From positions 1 through 64,000 of the forward strand of contig JADCFN010000001.1 in the NCBI GenBank assembly GCA_020249505.1: DNA of 64,000 nt, given 5' to 3'. The DNA comes from Roseomonas sp. (GTDB lineage: Bacteria > Pseudomonadota > Alphaproteobacteria > Acetobacterales > Acetobacteraceae). The translations under genes were made by a program, and so were the position numbers. Position 1 is the first letter of the stretch, and each line of letters opens with the position of its first letter. Below the pieces are notes generated by a model. It was not told the DNA's origin, made no database searches, and was given only the letters and a program-made list of their open reading frames with translations. Below, piece after piece: positions 25,393 through 33,341 of this stretch.

Positions 25393-25830
25393 ATGGACCC
25401 TGCAATAGTCTTTTCGGCGGCCAACAACCTTGCCATGGCGGGATGGTTGGTCATGCTGGTCGCGCCTCGGTCGCGCCTTGTGACTTGGTGGATTTGCGGC
25501 CTTGGCATCCCCGGGCTTCTGGCGATGCTCTATGTGCTTTTCATGCTGCTCTACGCGCCGCAAGCGGAAGGGGGCTTCTCATCCCTGGCCGAGGTTGCCC
25601 TGCTGTTCCGCAATGATGGCGTATTGTTGGCGGGCTGGGTGCACTACCTTGCCTTCGACATGTTCATCGGCGCCTGGATGTGCCGCATCGCCGCGGCCGA
25701 GCAAATGAATGCCTGGCTGGTTCGACTCTGCCTGCCACCAACATTCCTGGTTGGGCCGGTTGGGCTTCTGCTGTTCCTGATCCTACGATTTTTTCTCGTG
25801 AGGCGCTTTGGCCCATGGCAACCATCATGA
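25393..25830 (+). CDS. ABA4-like (DUF4281) integral membrane protein
   Basis: A 145-residue protein with four predicted membrane helices. The ABA4/DUF4281 core is FRNDGVLLAGWVHYLAFDMF followed by IGAWM. Plant ABA4 takes part in neoxanthin formation; bacterial relatives have no established role. ATG 25393, with GGTAGCTC rather than a good ribosome site upstream. It overlaps or nearly overlaps the next membrane-protein gene, forming a two-gene unit probably controlled by the divergent TetR protein. Confidence 0.82.
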   Translation: MDPAIVFSAANNLAMAGWLVMLVAPRSRLVTWWICGLGIPGLLAMLYVLFMLLYAPQAEGGFSSLAEVALLFRNDGVLLAGWVHYLAFDMFIGAWMCRIAAAEQMNAWLVRLCLPPTFLVGPVGLLLFLILRFFLVRRFGPWQPS

Positions 25831-26618
25831 CAAAGCTTCGGGCACTCTTCGCGGCGTTGGATCAACGCCAGCCAATCCTTGCCCGTCTGGGCTGGGTGAT
25901 GCTGATCATCGTTGCGCTTTGCCTCATGGCGGCGGTGATTGATGGCCGAACGATCAATGGCGTTTCGGTTTGGGTCAAGCCCGCAAAATTCGCGGCGTCC
26001 TTCGTCGCCTGGTTTTGGACCATGGCCTGGGCCTGGGGGGTGCTTGCGCCTGCAGCGCGCGACGGTTGGGTGGCGCGGATTGTCCTGTGGGGGACAGTCC
26101 TGGCAGCGACTTTCGAGCAAGGCTGGATCCTGTTCCGCGCTGTACTTGGGCTACCGAGCCATTTTGCCACAGACCGCGTTGGCGAGATTGCCTATCGGCT
26201 GATGGGGCTCGGCGCCATGACCCTGGTCTTTTTGGCGCTCTTGCTCGGCATATTGGTCCTGCTGCGTGGCGATCAGCAGCAACCCAAGAATTGGCGGCTC
26301 GCGGTCGGGCTTGGCCTGGCAATCACCGGAATTCTTGGGGGCGTCACCGGCGCCACGATCTCAACCGTGACAACACCCTATATAGGCGGCACCATGACGG
26401 ATGCTACGAATTTCGCGCCGTTCTTCTGGTCGCGCGATGGGGGCGATTTGCGCACCGCACATTTTCTTGCCGTGCATGCCATGCAGGCGCTTCCAGCGCT
26501 TGTGCTGCTGATGCAATCTGTAAAGCCGGCTGGTGTAGGGATTGCCGCCTGCCTGTGGATTGCCCTGACAGGCGCGGCCTATGCTGCGGCCTTTGCTGGG
26601 GTCTCACTATCGCCGTAG
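25827..26618 (+). CDS. Polytopic membrane protein of unknown function, partner of the ABA4-like gene
   Basis: A 263-residue protein with about seven membrane helices. I start it at ATG 25827, which overlaps the ABA4-like stop (ATGA); ATG 25815 is an alternative with a GTGAGG nearby. Notable segments are RTINGVSVWVKPAKFAASF and, near the C-terminus, RTAHFLAVHAMQALP with two histidines that could bind a cofactor. I recognise no named family. The tight coupling to the ABA4-like gene suggests they work together in the membrane. Confidence 0.75.
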   Translation: MTKLRALFAALDQRQPILARLGWVMLIIVALCLMAAVIDGRTINGVSVWVKPAKFAASFVAWFWTMAWAWGVLAPAARDGWVARIVLWGTVLAATFEQGWILFRAVLGLPSHFATDRVGEIAYRLMGLGAMTLVFLALLLGILVLLRGDQQQPKNWRLAVGLGLAITGILGGVTGATISTVTTPYIGGTMTDATNFAPFFWSRDGGDLRTAHFLAVHAMQALPALVLLMQSVKPAGVGIAACLWIALTGAAYAAAFAGVSLSP

Positions 26619-26990
26619 CGCGGTTTTCGATTACGCTTCGGCAGGGAAACCGCGTGAACGGGCGCCCGTGATTGCCGAAAAATCCAAAGCCTCGCGGAGC
26701 CTAGTGGTCCGATCGCCGCTGTCGGTTCCCGACAGCCGCGTGAATCGGCCCACCAGATATACGGCTAGTGGTGCGCGGGGCCATTTTTGGCATGGGATAG
26801 GTCAGCATGAATTGCACCACTAGAGCACACAAAACGCGCAAGGTGACCGGCCTGGACAATCCCCTGCCCCGCCGCGGGAGGAGTATGGGTGTTCCACATC
26901 CGGCACGAGGCACGGCTTGGCACCGAAAAATGGCCCAAACAAACGGGACCAAGGTTCTGGAAGAATGCCCGGGCAGATAACCGGGGCGAT
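26619..26990. other. Repeat-containing intergenic stretch upstream of tRNA-Pro
   Basis: About 370 bases without a gene. CTAGTGGT occurs at 26700 and 26765 and its complement at 26816. CTAGTGGTGC (26765-26774) and GCACCACTAG (26814-26823) are perfect 10-base inverted repeats around 39 bases. A hairpin GCTGTCGG-TTC-CCGACAGC lies at 26717-26735. It looks like the remains of a small mobile element, with possible terminator activity for the genes on the left. Confidence 0.5.
26765..26823. repeat. 10-base inverted repeats flanking 39 bases (MITE-like)
   Basis: Arms CTAGTGGTGC (26765-26774) and GCACCACTAG (26814-26823) are perfect. Together with the extra CTAGTGGT at 26700 they suggest a tiny non-autonomous element or a cruciform-forming relic. 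No target-site duplication was recognised. Confidence 0.45.
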
Positions 26991-27067
26991 TGGTCGGAGT
27001 GAGAGGATTCGAACCTCCGGCCCCTGCGTCCCGAACACAGTGCTCTACCAGGCTGAGCTACACTCCG
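26991..27067 (-). tRNA. tRNA-Pro (anticodon CGG)
   Basis: The minus strand gives acceptor strand CGGAGTG (27061-27067) pairing with its complement at 26995-27001. The D-arm starts TAGCTCAGCCTGG. The anticodon stem CTGTG/CGCAG encloses loop TTCGGGA (anticodon CGG), and the T-loop reads GTTCGAATC. Discriminator A and an encoded CCA are present at 26991-26994. Confidence 0.95.
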
Positions 27068-27197
27068 AGGCCGACCGTGACGTCTGCGCGGCTATAGCGG
27101 GCGGGGGAGAAGGCCGCAAGCGGGTGGGAAATAGAGCACCGAGGGCACTTCAAGTATTCCCGAGGCCTGTTGCACCCCCCATTTAGATGGCGAATTG

Positions 27198-27650
27198 ATG
27201 AACGCTGCTATGAAAACTCTGAAATACGCTCTGCCGATCCTGCTTTTCCTTCCCTTCGCGGCCGCGGCCATGACCGCAGCGGATAAGATCAGCGTCCGGC
27301 GCAATGGCCTGAAAGCGGTTGGGCATCAGATGGATCAAATAGAGGCACTGCTTGACCAGCGGGCCGATCCACGCGCGGCTGCCGACTCTATTGCCCAGAT
27401 GATCCGCTTTTTTGAGGGCATGCCAGCACTTTTCCCGCCCGGCAGTGGTGAGGGCGAAACCCGCGCGCGGACCACGATCTGGTCCGATGCAGGTGGATTT
27501 GCCACAGCAAATGCCAAGATGATCGACAGTCTCCGCGCCCTTGAGGCCTCGGCGAATATGGGTGACCGCGCCGCCCTGAACGCGGCGTTTCAGCAAGCTG
27601 CTGCCACGTGCACCGCCTGCCATCGCCCCTTCCGGAGTCGCAGCCGATAG
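27198..27650 (+). CDS. Cytochrome c' (class II c-type cytochrome)
   Basis: A 150-residue periplasmic haem protein. It has a signal peptide (about 1-24, cleavage near AAA-M) and a four-helix-bundle layout starting ISVRRNGLKAVGHQMDQI. The haem-attachment motif CTACH lies at the extreme C-terminus (Cys138, Cys141, His142), the class II arrangement. Cytochromes c' bind NO and protect against nitrosative stress. Start ATG 27198 or 27210; both keep the signal peptide. It converges on the cytochrome b561 gene, 21 bases away. Confidence 0.9.
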   Translation: MNAAMKTLKYALPILLFLPFAAAAMTAADKISVRRNGLKAVGHQMDQIEALLDQRADPRAAADSIAQMIRFFEGMPALFPPGSGEGETRARTTIWSDAGGFATANAKMIDSLRALEASANMGDRAALNAAFQQAAATCTACHRPFRSRSR

Positions 27651-27671
27651 CCCTGCGCCACGCATGGGCGC

Positions 27672-28346
27672 CTAAAACAACCGGATGAACAGGAATACCG
27701 CCGCCCCGGCCAACACAAGCAAGCCAAGGGCAAGCTGGCCGGATGCCAGGCGCGGCGCCTTGGCGCCTTCCGGCAGCAATTTCTCACCGGTCAGCATCGG
27801 CATGACCAATTCATGCCCTTTCACGAGCTTATAGAGCATAATCGCCAGCACATGCAGTGCAATGGCCAGCAGCAGATAGCGCTGCACGGCAAGATGCAGC
27901 GCGGAAAGCGATTCTGAGGTCGCCTCATCCACCTTCAGCGCTAAGGGGCCGCGCTGAGAATAGCTGAAACCCGGATCGTGACTGGCAAAAAGACCGCTGA
28001 AAGCCTGGGTTAGAAGCAGCGCCAAAAGCACCACCACCATCCAGCCACCGGCTGGGTTATGGCTGGTTTCCGTGTCTCGATCCCGCTTTGCGATCCGCCC
28101 CAACTGACGCAGCGCAGCCAGGGGTGACTTCAGGAAATGCATGAAGCGCGCATTCTCAGACCCGAAAAACCCCCAAAGAATACGAAACAGCACGAGCGTA
28201 AGAATCGCGTAGCCGGAGACATAATGCAGCCCCCAGGCGCCGCTTTTGGCACTGGCGAAGGAGAGTGCGACAAGCAGGATCAGGGTCCAATGGAATAGCC
28301 TGACGGGGCGGTCCCAAATGCGGATTCGGGTGCTATCTGCGCTCAT
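27672..28346 (-). CDS. Cytochrome b561-family membrane haem protein
   Basis: A 224-residue protein with four main membrane helices plus a C-terminal anchor. It opens with IRIWDRPVRLFHWTLILLV, the first haem-ligand histidine region, followed by GLHYVSGYAILTLVLFRILW and later LHLAVQRYLLLAIALHVLAI, carrying the other histidines. Such proteins pass quinol electrons to periplasmic c-type cytochromes, and the neighbouring cytochrome c' is a natural partner. ATG 28346 is preferred (AGGTGATC just upstream); an in-frame extension to 28400 is not family-like. Confidence 0.88.
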   Translation of the reverse strand: MSADSTRIRIWDRPVRLFHWTLILLVALSFASAKSGAWGLHYVSGYAILTLVLFRILWGFFGSENARFMHFLKSPLAALRQLGRIAKRDRDTETSHNPAGGWMVVVLLALLLTQAFSGLFASHDPGFSYSQRGPLALKVDEATSESLSALHLAVQRYLLLAIALHVLAIMLYKLVKGHELVMPMLTGEKLLPEGAKAPRLASGQLALGLLVLAGAAVFLFIRLF

Positions 28347-28479
28347 GATCACCTGCCGGCTGATAATGGCACGATTGGCCTTGTTGCAGGCCCATGACAA
28401 GGGACTTAGAGAAGGTTCTTAAATTCCAGGCCATGGCGGTTCTTTCATGGCATTTAAGGCGCGGCGGGGGGATTGCAGC

Positions 28480-29757
28480 ATGAATGAGCAGAATGCCGGC
28501 GGTAGCAGCGCAAAGAAGCTGATCATCCCGGCTTTGCTGCTGGTGCTGGCGATACTCGTCTTTCTCGGCTGGCGCGGCGTTTTTTCCCCGAACCCCTCTG
28601 GTGTGACCGGCACGGCGCGCGCCCCGGTGGCCGAAGCGCCGGCCAGTGCCGCCGGCCCTGGTGGCGCAGGCCAGGCGGCGCGCCCCGCGATTCCCGCTGC
28701 CCCTGCCCCGCCGGATCTTGCCGCTCCCAGTACTGAAGCTGCCCGCCCCGATCCCAATGCCGCTGCCCCGGCCACCGCCATGATCCCGCCGCGCTTCGAT
28801 GTGGTACGGGTCGGAGCCCGTGGCAGCGCCGTGGTGGCGGGGCGCGCAGCACCGGGAGCCGAGGTGATTCTTTTCGCCGATAATGGCCGCGAATTGGGCC
28901 GCGCGCGGGCTGATCGGCGTGGTGAATTCGTGATCCTGCCCGCCGATGCCCTGCCGCCCGGGCCGATGGAGCTTAGCCTTCGCGCGCGACTCGGTGATCA
29001 GGAAATGGCCGGGCCGGATACTGTAGTGCTGGTGGTGCCCGATACCGCGGCGCAAGTCGCCGAAGCGCCGCGCCCAGCCCCGGCAGCGGCCCCAGCCCAG
29101 GCTCCCTCTGGGACGCCGCAAGCCCAACCAGCCCCGCCTGTAGCCGCGGAACCCCCGGCGCAAACCCAGGCCCCCGCCCCCACAGGCCCCTTGGCCGTGC
29201 TGATCCCAGGTCGGTCAGAAGCCGCTGGTCCGCGCCTTTTGCAGGTGCCGGAACCCGCCCCGCCGGCTGGCGCCGCGGCGCGGCTTGGCATTGACTCCGT
29301 TGAATATGACCAAAGCGGGTCCATGCGCTTTGCCGGCGCTGCGCCGCCCGGCGCCAGGCTCAGGCTTTACGTGGATGATCAGCATATCGGGGAAGCCGTT
29401 GCCGATGCCCTTGGGCGCTGGGCCTTCCAGCCGGAAAACCAACCCTCCGTCGGGCGGCACCGGCTTAGGGTTGATCAGCTTTCGCCGGCTGATGGGCGCG
29501 TACTGGCCCGCGCCGAGGTACCCTTCCAGCGCGAGGAACTCTCAGCCGAGGCTTTCGCCCAGCAGCGCATTGTGGTGCAGCCAGGGAATAATCTGTGGCG
29601 CATAGCCCGCGCCACCTATGGGCGGGGCATTCGCTTCACGGTGATTTATCAGGCCAACAAGGATCAGATCGCCGATCCCAATAAAATCTATCCGGGTCAG
29701 GTCTTTACGCTGCCGGTTGCCCAGCCGGCGCCGGCGGCTTCCAACCGATCAAGATAA
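28480..29757 (+). CDS. Membrane-anchored LysM peptidoglycan-binding protein
   Basis: A 425-residue protein. It has an N-terminal membrane anchor (KLIIPALLLVLAILVFLGW), then an Ala/Pro-rich linker, a carbohydrate- or Ig-like domain (RFDVVRVGARGSAVVAGRAA onward), another long Pro/Ala linker, a second similar domain (about 265-345) and a C-terminal LysM motif (VVQPGNNLWRIARATYGRGI, ending with PGQVFTLPV). It likely spans the periplasm and binds the cell wall. ATG 28480 follows a GGGGGGA ribosome site; 28447 is an alternative. Its 3' end overlaps the convergent gene by 61 bases. Confidence 0.85.
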   Translation: MNEQNAGGSSAKKLIIPALLLVLAILVFLGWRGVFSPNPSGVTGTARAPVAEAPASAAGPGGAGQAARPAIPAAPAPPDLAAPSTEAARPDPNAAAPATAMIPPRFDVVRVGARGSAVVAGRAAPGAEVILFADNGRELGRARADRRGEFVILPADALPPGPMELSLRARLGDQEMAGPDTVVLVVPDTAAQVAEAPRPAPAAAPAQAPSGTPQAQPAPPVAAEPPAQTQAPAPTGPLAVLIPGRSEAAGPRLLQVPEPAPPAGAAARLGIDSVEYDQSGSMRFAGAAPPGARLRLYVDDQHIGEAVADALGRWAFQPENQPSVGRHRLRVDQLSPADGRVLARAEVPFQREELSAEAFAQQRIVVQPGNNLWRIARATYGRGIRFTVIYQANKDQIADPNKIYPGQVFTLPVAQPAPAASNRSR

Positions 29758-30125
29758 GGATCAAGCGCGAGGACGAAGCGCACCAACGCCGCGACCAATT
29801 CCGGCGCATTGGTGGGTGGCACGAGCGCCAGATCCGCTTCAAAGCGTATCCGGTGATCGGGCGTAAGCCCCATACGCCAGCCCTCCGGCAGGCCAGGGTT
29901 CAACGCGGCCAGGGTGGCGAAGCTTGCTTGGCGCAAATCCCGCCCTTCGGCAGTGGAAGGGATGCGCGCGGCATCGGTTTCCACCACCAGCCCATCAGCG
30001 CTGAGCTCCGCACGGCAACGCCTCCCGCGCCAATCAAAGGTGAATTCCAGGGGGCGGTCTGCCTGCCTGGGGGCAAGGCGGCCTTCGGGGTCTATGGCCA
30101 GGGGGCCAAGGGTGATCACGTCCAT
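29697..30125 (-). CDS. Hypothetical protein
   Basis: A 142-residue soluble protein I do not recognise. It starts MDVITLGPLAIDPEGRLAP, has a beta-rich N-terminal half (FTFDWRGRRCRAELSADGL) and a helical C-terminal half (PELVAALVRFVLALDPYLDRL). ATG 30125. It is divergent from psd (48 bases between) and overlaps the LysM gene tail-to-tail by 61 bases. Codon use is ordinary for the region, which supports it being a real gene. Confidence 0.6.
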   Translation of the reverse strand: MDVITLGPLAIDPEGRLAPRQADRPLEFTFDWRGRRCRAELSADGLVVETDAARIPSTAEGRDLRQASFATLAALNPGLPEGWRMGLTPDHRIRFEADLALVPPTNAPELVAALVRFVLALDPYLDRLEAAGAGWATGSVKT

Positions 30126-30173
30126 GGGCTACAGTTTTGTGCAATTTTGGTAAAAACACTGTAAGCGGGGCGC

Positions 30174-30851
30174 ATGGCACTCGGACAAAGTCTTCGCATG
30201 GTTCTCGCCCGGCCGCATCCGGCGGCGAAACCCTTCCTGATCGGCGGCGCGGCAGTGGCGCTGCTGGGCGGCGCGCTGCTGGGCAGCTTCCTGTTTTGGC
30301 TCGGCGTGGCGTTCACGCTGTTCTGCCTTTACTTCTTCCGCGACCCGGAACGCGTGCCGCCCGCGCGCCCTGGCCTGGTGCTGGCGCCGGCAGATGGGCA
30401 TGTGGTGTCCGTCATGCCGGCCAAGCCGCCATTGGAGCTTGGCATGGGCGAGGAAACGCGCTGGCGTATCGCGATTTTCCTTTCGGTCCTTGATGTGCAT
30501 GTGAACCGCATGCCCTGTGATGGCACTGTGACGCGCATTGCCTATCACCACGGCAAATTCCTCAGCGCCAATCTGGATAAGGCGAGTGATGAGAATGAAC
30601 GCAATGCGCTTGCGTTGCGGCTGCCCGATGGGCGCGACATTGCGGTGGTACAGATTGCGGGGCTGATCGCGCGGCGGATCCTGTGTGATGCCAAGGTGGG
30701 TGATGCGGTGCAGGCGGGCGACCGTTTTGGCATTATTCGATTCGGCAGCCGCACGGATATCTACCTGCCGCCGGGCGTTGCGCCCATGGTCGCGGTAGGC
30801 CAGACCATGATCGGCGGTGAGACCGTTTTGGCGGAGTTGCAGGCGCGATGA
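30174..30851 (+). CDS. psd: Phosphatidylserine decarboxylase (short form)
   Basis: A 225-residue membrane-associated pyruvoyl enzyme making phosphatidylethanolamine. It has an N-terminal hydrophobic region (about 20-55) followed by [10 protein letters not shown], the catalytic core [11 protein letters not shown], and the self-cleavage site [11 protein letters not shown], with Gly191-Ser192 becoming the pyruvoyl group. Length fits the short alphaproteobacterial type. Its stop overlaps the pssA ATG, giving the usual psd-pssA pair. Confidence 0.94.
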   Translation: MALGQSLRMVLARPHPAAKPFLIGGAAVALLGGALLGSFLFWLGVAFTLFCLYFFRDPERVPPARPGLVLAPADGHVVSVMPAKPPLELGMGEETRWRIAIFLSVLDVHVNRMPCDGTVTRIAYHHGKFLSANLDKASDENERNALALRLPDGRDIAVVQIAGLIARRILCDAKVGDAVQAGDRFGIIRFGSRTDIYLPPGVAPMVAVGQTMIGGETVLAELQAR

Positions 30852-31741
30852 ATACTGAGCGCGATATCGGCGGGGCAGGACGCATGCGCAGGCTGCGCCG
30901 TCGCTTTCGCCCGCGCACGCGCCCGCGTTTTGAAGGGCAATCCTTCAATCGCCTGATCCCGAATATCCTGACCATGCTTGGACTTTGCTGCGGGTTGGTG
31001 GCAATCCGCGCAGCCTTTGAACAGCGCTTCGCCGAAGCGGCCGTGCTGATTGTGGTGGCCGGCGTGATTGATGGGCTGGATGGGCGGTTGGCGCGGCTGT
31101 TGAAGGCGACATCTCGTTTCGGGGCGGAATTCGATAGTCTCGCGGATTTTCTATCCTTCGGTGTGGCGCCGGCGCTGGTGTTGTATCTCTGGGCCTTGCA
31201 GGATTATCGCGGCATTGCGTTTGCGCCCGCCTTGCTGTTTGCGGTGTGCTCCGCACTCCGGCTTGCGCGCTTCAATGCGGCGCTGGATGTCGGGCCGGCA
31301 CCGAAGCCTGCCTATACCTATAATTTCTTCACCGGCGTGCCGGCGCCGGCGGGCGCGGGCTGCGCGCTGTTTCCGTTGTTCGCTGGGCTGTTCTTCACAC
31401 AGACCGATATGCCCATGCTCGCCAATATCATGCGCAACCCCGTGCTGGTCGGGGGTATTCTGATCCTGGTGGGCGGGCTGATGGTGAGCACGCTGCCAAC
31501 CTGGTCCTTCAAGAATTTCAAGGTACCGCGCGCGGCGGTGCTGCCGCTGCTACTTGGCGTTGGACTCTTTATGGCGCTGTTATTTGCCGAGCCCTGGGGC
31601 GCGCTGGCCATGGCGGGCATGATCTATCTTGGCATGTTGCCCTTTTCGGTGCGGTCCTATTTGCGGCTGAAGCAGGAAGCGGAAAGCCTGCTGGAACCCG
31701 TGCTGGTGGCCGATAATGGCAAGGGAAACGCCACGCCCTGA
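30848..31741 (+). CDS. pssA: CDP-diacylglycerol-serine O-phosphatidyltransferase
   Basis: A 297-residue inner-membrane enzyme making phosphatidylserine. The CDP-alcohol phosphotransferase signature is intact: Asp78-Gly79, Ala82-Arg83, Gly92, Asp96 and Asp100. The N-terminus is arginine-rich (about 10-28) and several membrane helices follow. Overlaps psd by four bases and shares one base with the downstream phosphatase gene, so the three are translated together. Confidence 0.94.
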   Translation: MNTERDIGGAGRMRRLRRRFRPRTRPRFEGQSFNRLIPNILTMLGLCCGLVAIRAAFEQRFAEAAVLIVVAGVIDGLDGRLARLLKATSRFGAEFDSLADFLSFGVAPALVLYLWALQDYRGIAFAPALLFAVCSALRLARFNAALDVGPAPKPAYTYNFFTGVPAPAGAGCALFPLFAGLFFTQTDMPMLANIMRNPVLVGGILILVGGLMVSTLPTWSFKNFKVPRAAVLPLLLGVGLFMALLFAEPWGALAMAGMIYLGMLPFSVRSYLRLKQEAESLLEPVLVADNGKGNATP

Positions 31742-32166
31742 TGCTGCGCGGGCGGCTTGAATTGCCCCTGGAGGGGCAGCGCATCAGCATCTCGGGCGGG
31801 CCCTTTGATGCCATGCCGGCAGGTGCGCGCGGGCTATGCCTGGAAGCGCGCGCCGCGCGTGTTGCGGAAGCCGAATGGCAGCTTGATGTGCCGGATTTTG
31901 GCCTGCCCGATGAAGCTGGTTTGCGCACGGTATTGGCAGATATGCTGGAAGCGATGCGCGCTGCCCCCGATGGCGCCTATCACATCGGCTGCAAGGCCGG
32001 GCTTGGGCGCACCGGCACGGCCATGGCATGCCTCGCCATCCTGGCCGGCGCGGTAGAGGGCGACCCAGTTGCCTGGCTCCGCGCAGCCTACAATGCTGAG
32101 GCGATTGAAACGCCCGCGCAGGAAGACTTTGTCCGCCGCTTTGCGCACACGGGTTTGGCCCGTTAA
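31741..32166 (+). CDS. Protein tyrosine/dual-specificity phosphatase-like protein
   Basis: A 141-residue soluble protein with the CX5R phosphatase loop: HIGCKAGLGRTG, with Cys84 and Arg90. The usual His directly before the Cys is replaced by Gly, with a His at 81. A general-acid candidate is Asp52 in VPDFGLPDE. It starts one base before the end of pssA (TGATG), so it belongs to the phosphatidylserine/phosphatidylethanolamine operon. It could act on protein or on a phospholipid intermediate; the second is inference from context. Confidence 0.78.
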   Translation: MLRGRLELPLEGQRISISGGPFDAMPAGARGLCLEARAARVAEAEWQLDVPDFGLPDEAGLRTVLADMLEAMRAAPDGAYHIGCKAGLGRTGTAMACLAILAGAVEGDPVAWLRAAYNAEAIETPAQEDFVRRFAHTGLAR

Positions 32167-32193
32167 GATCGTTTCAACGCCAGGAGAAACGCG

Positions 32194-33006
32194 ATGCCCC
32201 AAATCCTCGATCCCCAGATCATCGCCGATTATGACCGTGATGGCGCGGTGGTGATCCGTGGCGCCTTCGCGCCGCATTGGGTTGAGCTGCTTGCCGCCGG
32301 GGTGGAGCGCAATCTGCAAGAGCCCGGCCCCTTCGGCAAACGCTATACGCCGGAAGGCAAGCCCGGCATGTTCTTCGGCGATTACTGTTCCTGGCAGCGC
32401 ATTGCGGAATATGAGGCGTTTTTGCGCCATTCCCCCGCCGCCGCCATTGCCGGCGCGCTGATGCAAAGCGGCAAGGTCAATCTGTTTCATGAACATGTTC
32501 TGGTGAAGGAACCAGGCACGGAAGAACCAACCCCTTGGCATAATGACCAGCCCTATTGGACGGTTGAGGGCTGGCAGGTTTGTTCGCTCTGGATTCCGCT
32601 TGATCCTGTGGCGCGGGAGAATGGCGTGGAGTATGTCGCGGGGTCGCATCGCCGGGGCGAATGGTTCAAGCCGAAGCGCTTTGCCGATAGCGCCGACCAT
32701 CCTTCTGACGATCCGCGCTTTTTGCCGGTGCCGGATGTTGAGGGGAATCGAGGCGATTACACCTTGCTGGGCTGGGATTTACGGCCGGGCGATTGCGTGG
32801 CCTTCCATGGGCTGACCTTGCATGGCGCGCCGGGCAATCGCAGCGGGAAACTTAGGCGCCGCGCGGTTTCAGCGCGCTGGACAGGCGATGATGCGGTTTT
32901 CACGCGCCGCAAGGGAATTGAGAGCCCGCCCGCGCCGGCAAATGCGCCGGCACATGGCGCGGCGATGGATAGTGAGGTGTTTCCGGTGGTTTGGCGGGCG
33001 GCTTAG
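32194..33006 (+). CDS. Phytanoyl-CoA dioxygenase (PhyH)-family protein
   Basis: A 270-residue Fe(II)/2-oxoglutarate oxygenase. The metal site is His116-x-Asp118 (PWHNDQPYW) with the distal histidine His210 (LTLHGAPGNRS) and a nearby arginine for 2-oxoglutarate. The family hydroxylates diverse small molecules; the substrate is unknown. ATG 32194 follows an AGGAGAAA site. A 37-codon copy lacking the middle 714 bases lies at 34207-34317, and the two bracket a MipA/OmpV gene. Confidence 0.88.
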   Translation: MPQILDPQIIADYDRDGAVVIRGAFAPHWVELLAAGVERNLQEPGPFGKRYTPEGKPGMFFGDYCSWQRIAEYEAFLRHSPAAAIAGALMQSGKVNLFHEHVLVKEPGTEEPTPWHNDQPYWTVEGWQVCSLWIPLDPVARENGVEYVAGSHRRGEWFKPKRFADSADHPSDDPRFLPVPDVEGNRGDYTLLGWDLRPGDCVAFHGLTLHGAPGNRSGKLRRRAVSARWTGDDAVFTRRKGIESPPAPANAPAHGAAMDSEVFPVVWRAA

Positions 33007-33226
33007 TATTTTCAGGCCACGCAGTGATCGACCAAATAAGCCCATAAGCGACCAATGCGCCTTCGTCGTCGTCCTTCCAGGGCATGTCTGCCACGCATGC
33101 GCGCGGCCGATATGCTTCAGTCCGTCGTTACGCGACATTTTTCGGGTCGCCAGGTGATGCGCCCGAGCGCTCCCCCCTCAAACCCGCGGCTCAGTCGCCG
33201 CCTCTGCGGCAGCGCATCCGCCACAA
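33007..33226. other. Intergenic stretch downstream of the PhyH-family gene
   Basis: About 220 bases with no supported gene. The first 25 bases after the stop (…GGCTTAG then AxTTTCA-xx-CCA) resemble those after the deleted copy at 34317, showing that the duplication included some 3' flank. The remainder shows no clear signal before the conserved regulatory block begins. Confidence 0.5.
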
Positions 33227-33280
33227 TTTGTTCAACAACATTTTATCTCGACATTAGTCAGCTTCACGTTAAACTAAATT
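33227..33280 (+). promoter_or_regulatory. Upstream block of mipA-like copy 2, shared with copy 1
   Basis: Starts TTTGTTCAACAACATTTTAT and continues CTCGACATTAGTCAG then AGCTTCACGTTAAACT (33260-33275) and AAATT. It matches the block upstream of copy 1, including the GTTAAACTAAATT half. The palindrome here is imperfect (two changes in the left arm). It ends about 62 bases before the ATG. AT content is much higher than in the surroundings. Confidence 0.6.
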
Positions 33281-33341
33281 GTCTGAGCACGTCGTTTCCG
33301 CATCACTGACATTACCGCTGCAACCGAAGGGTCCCGCGTCC

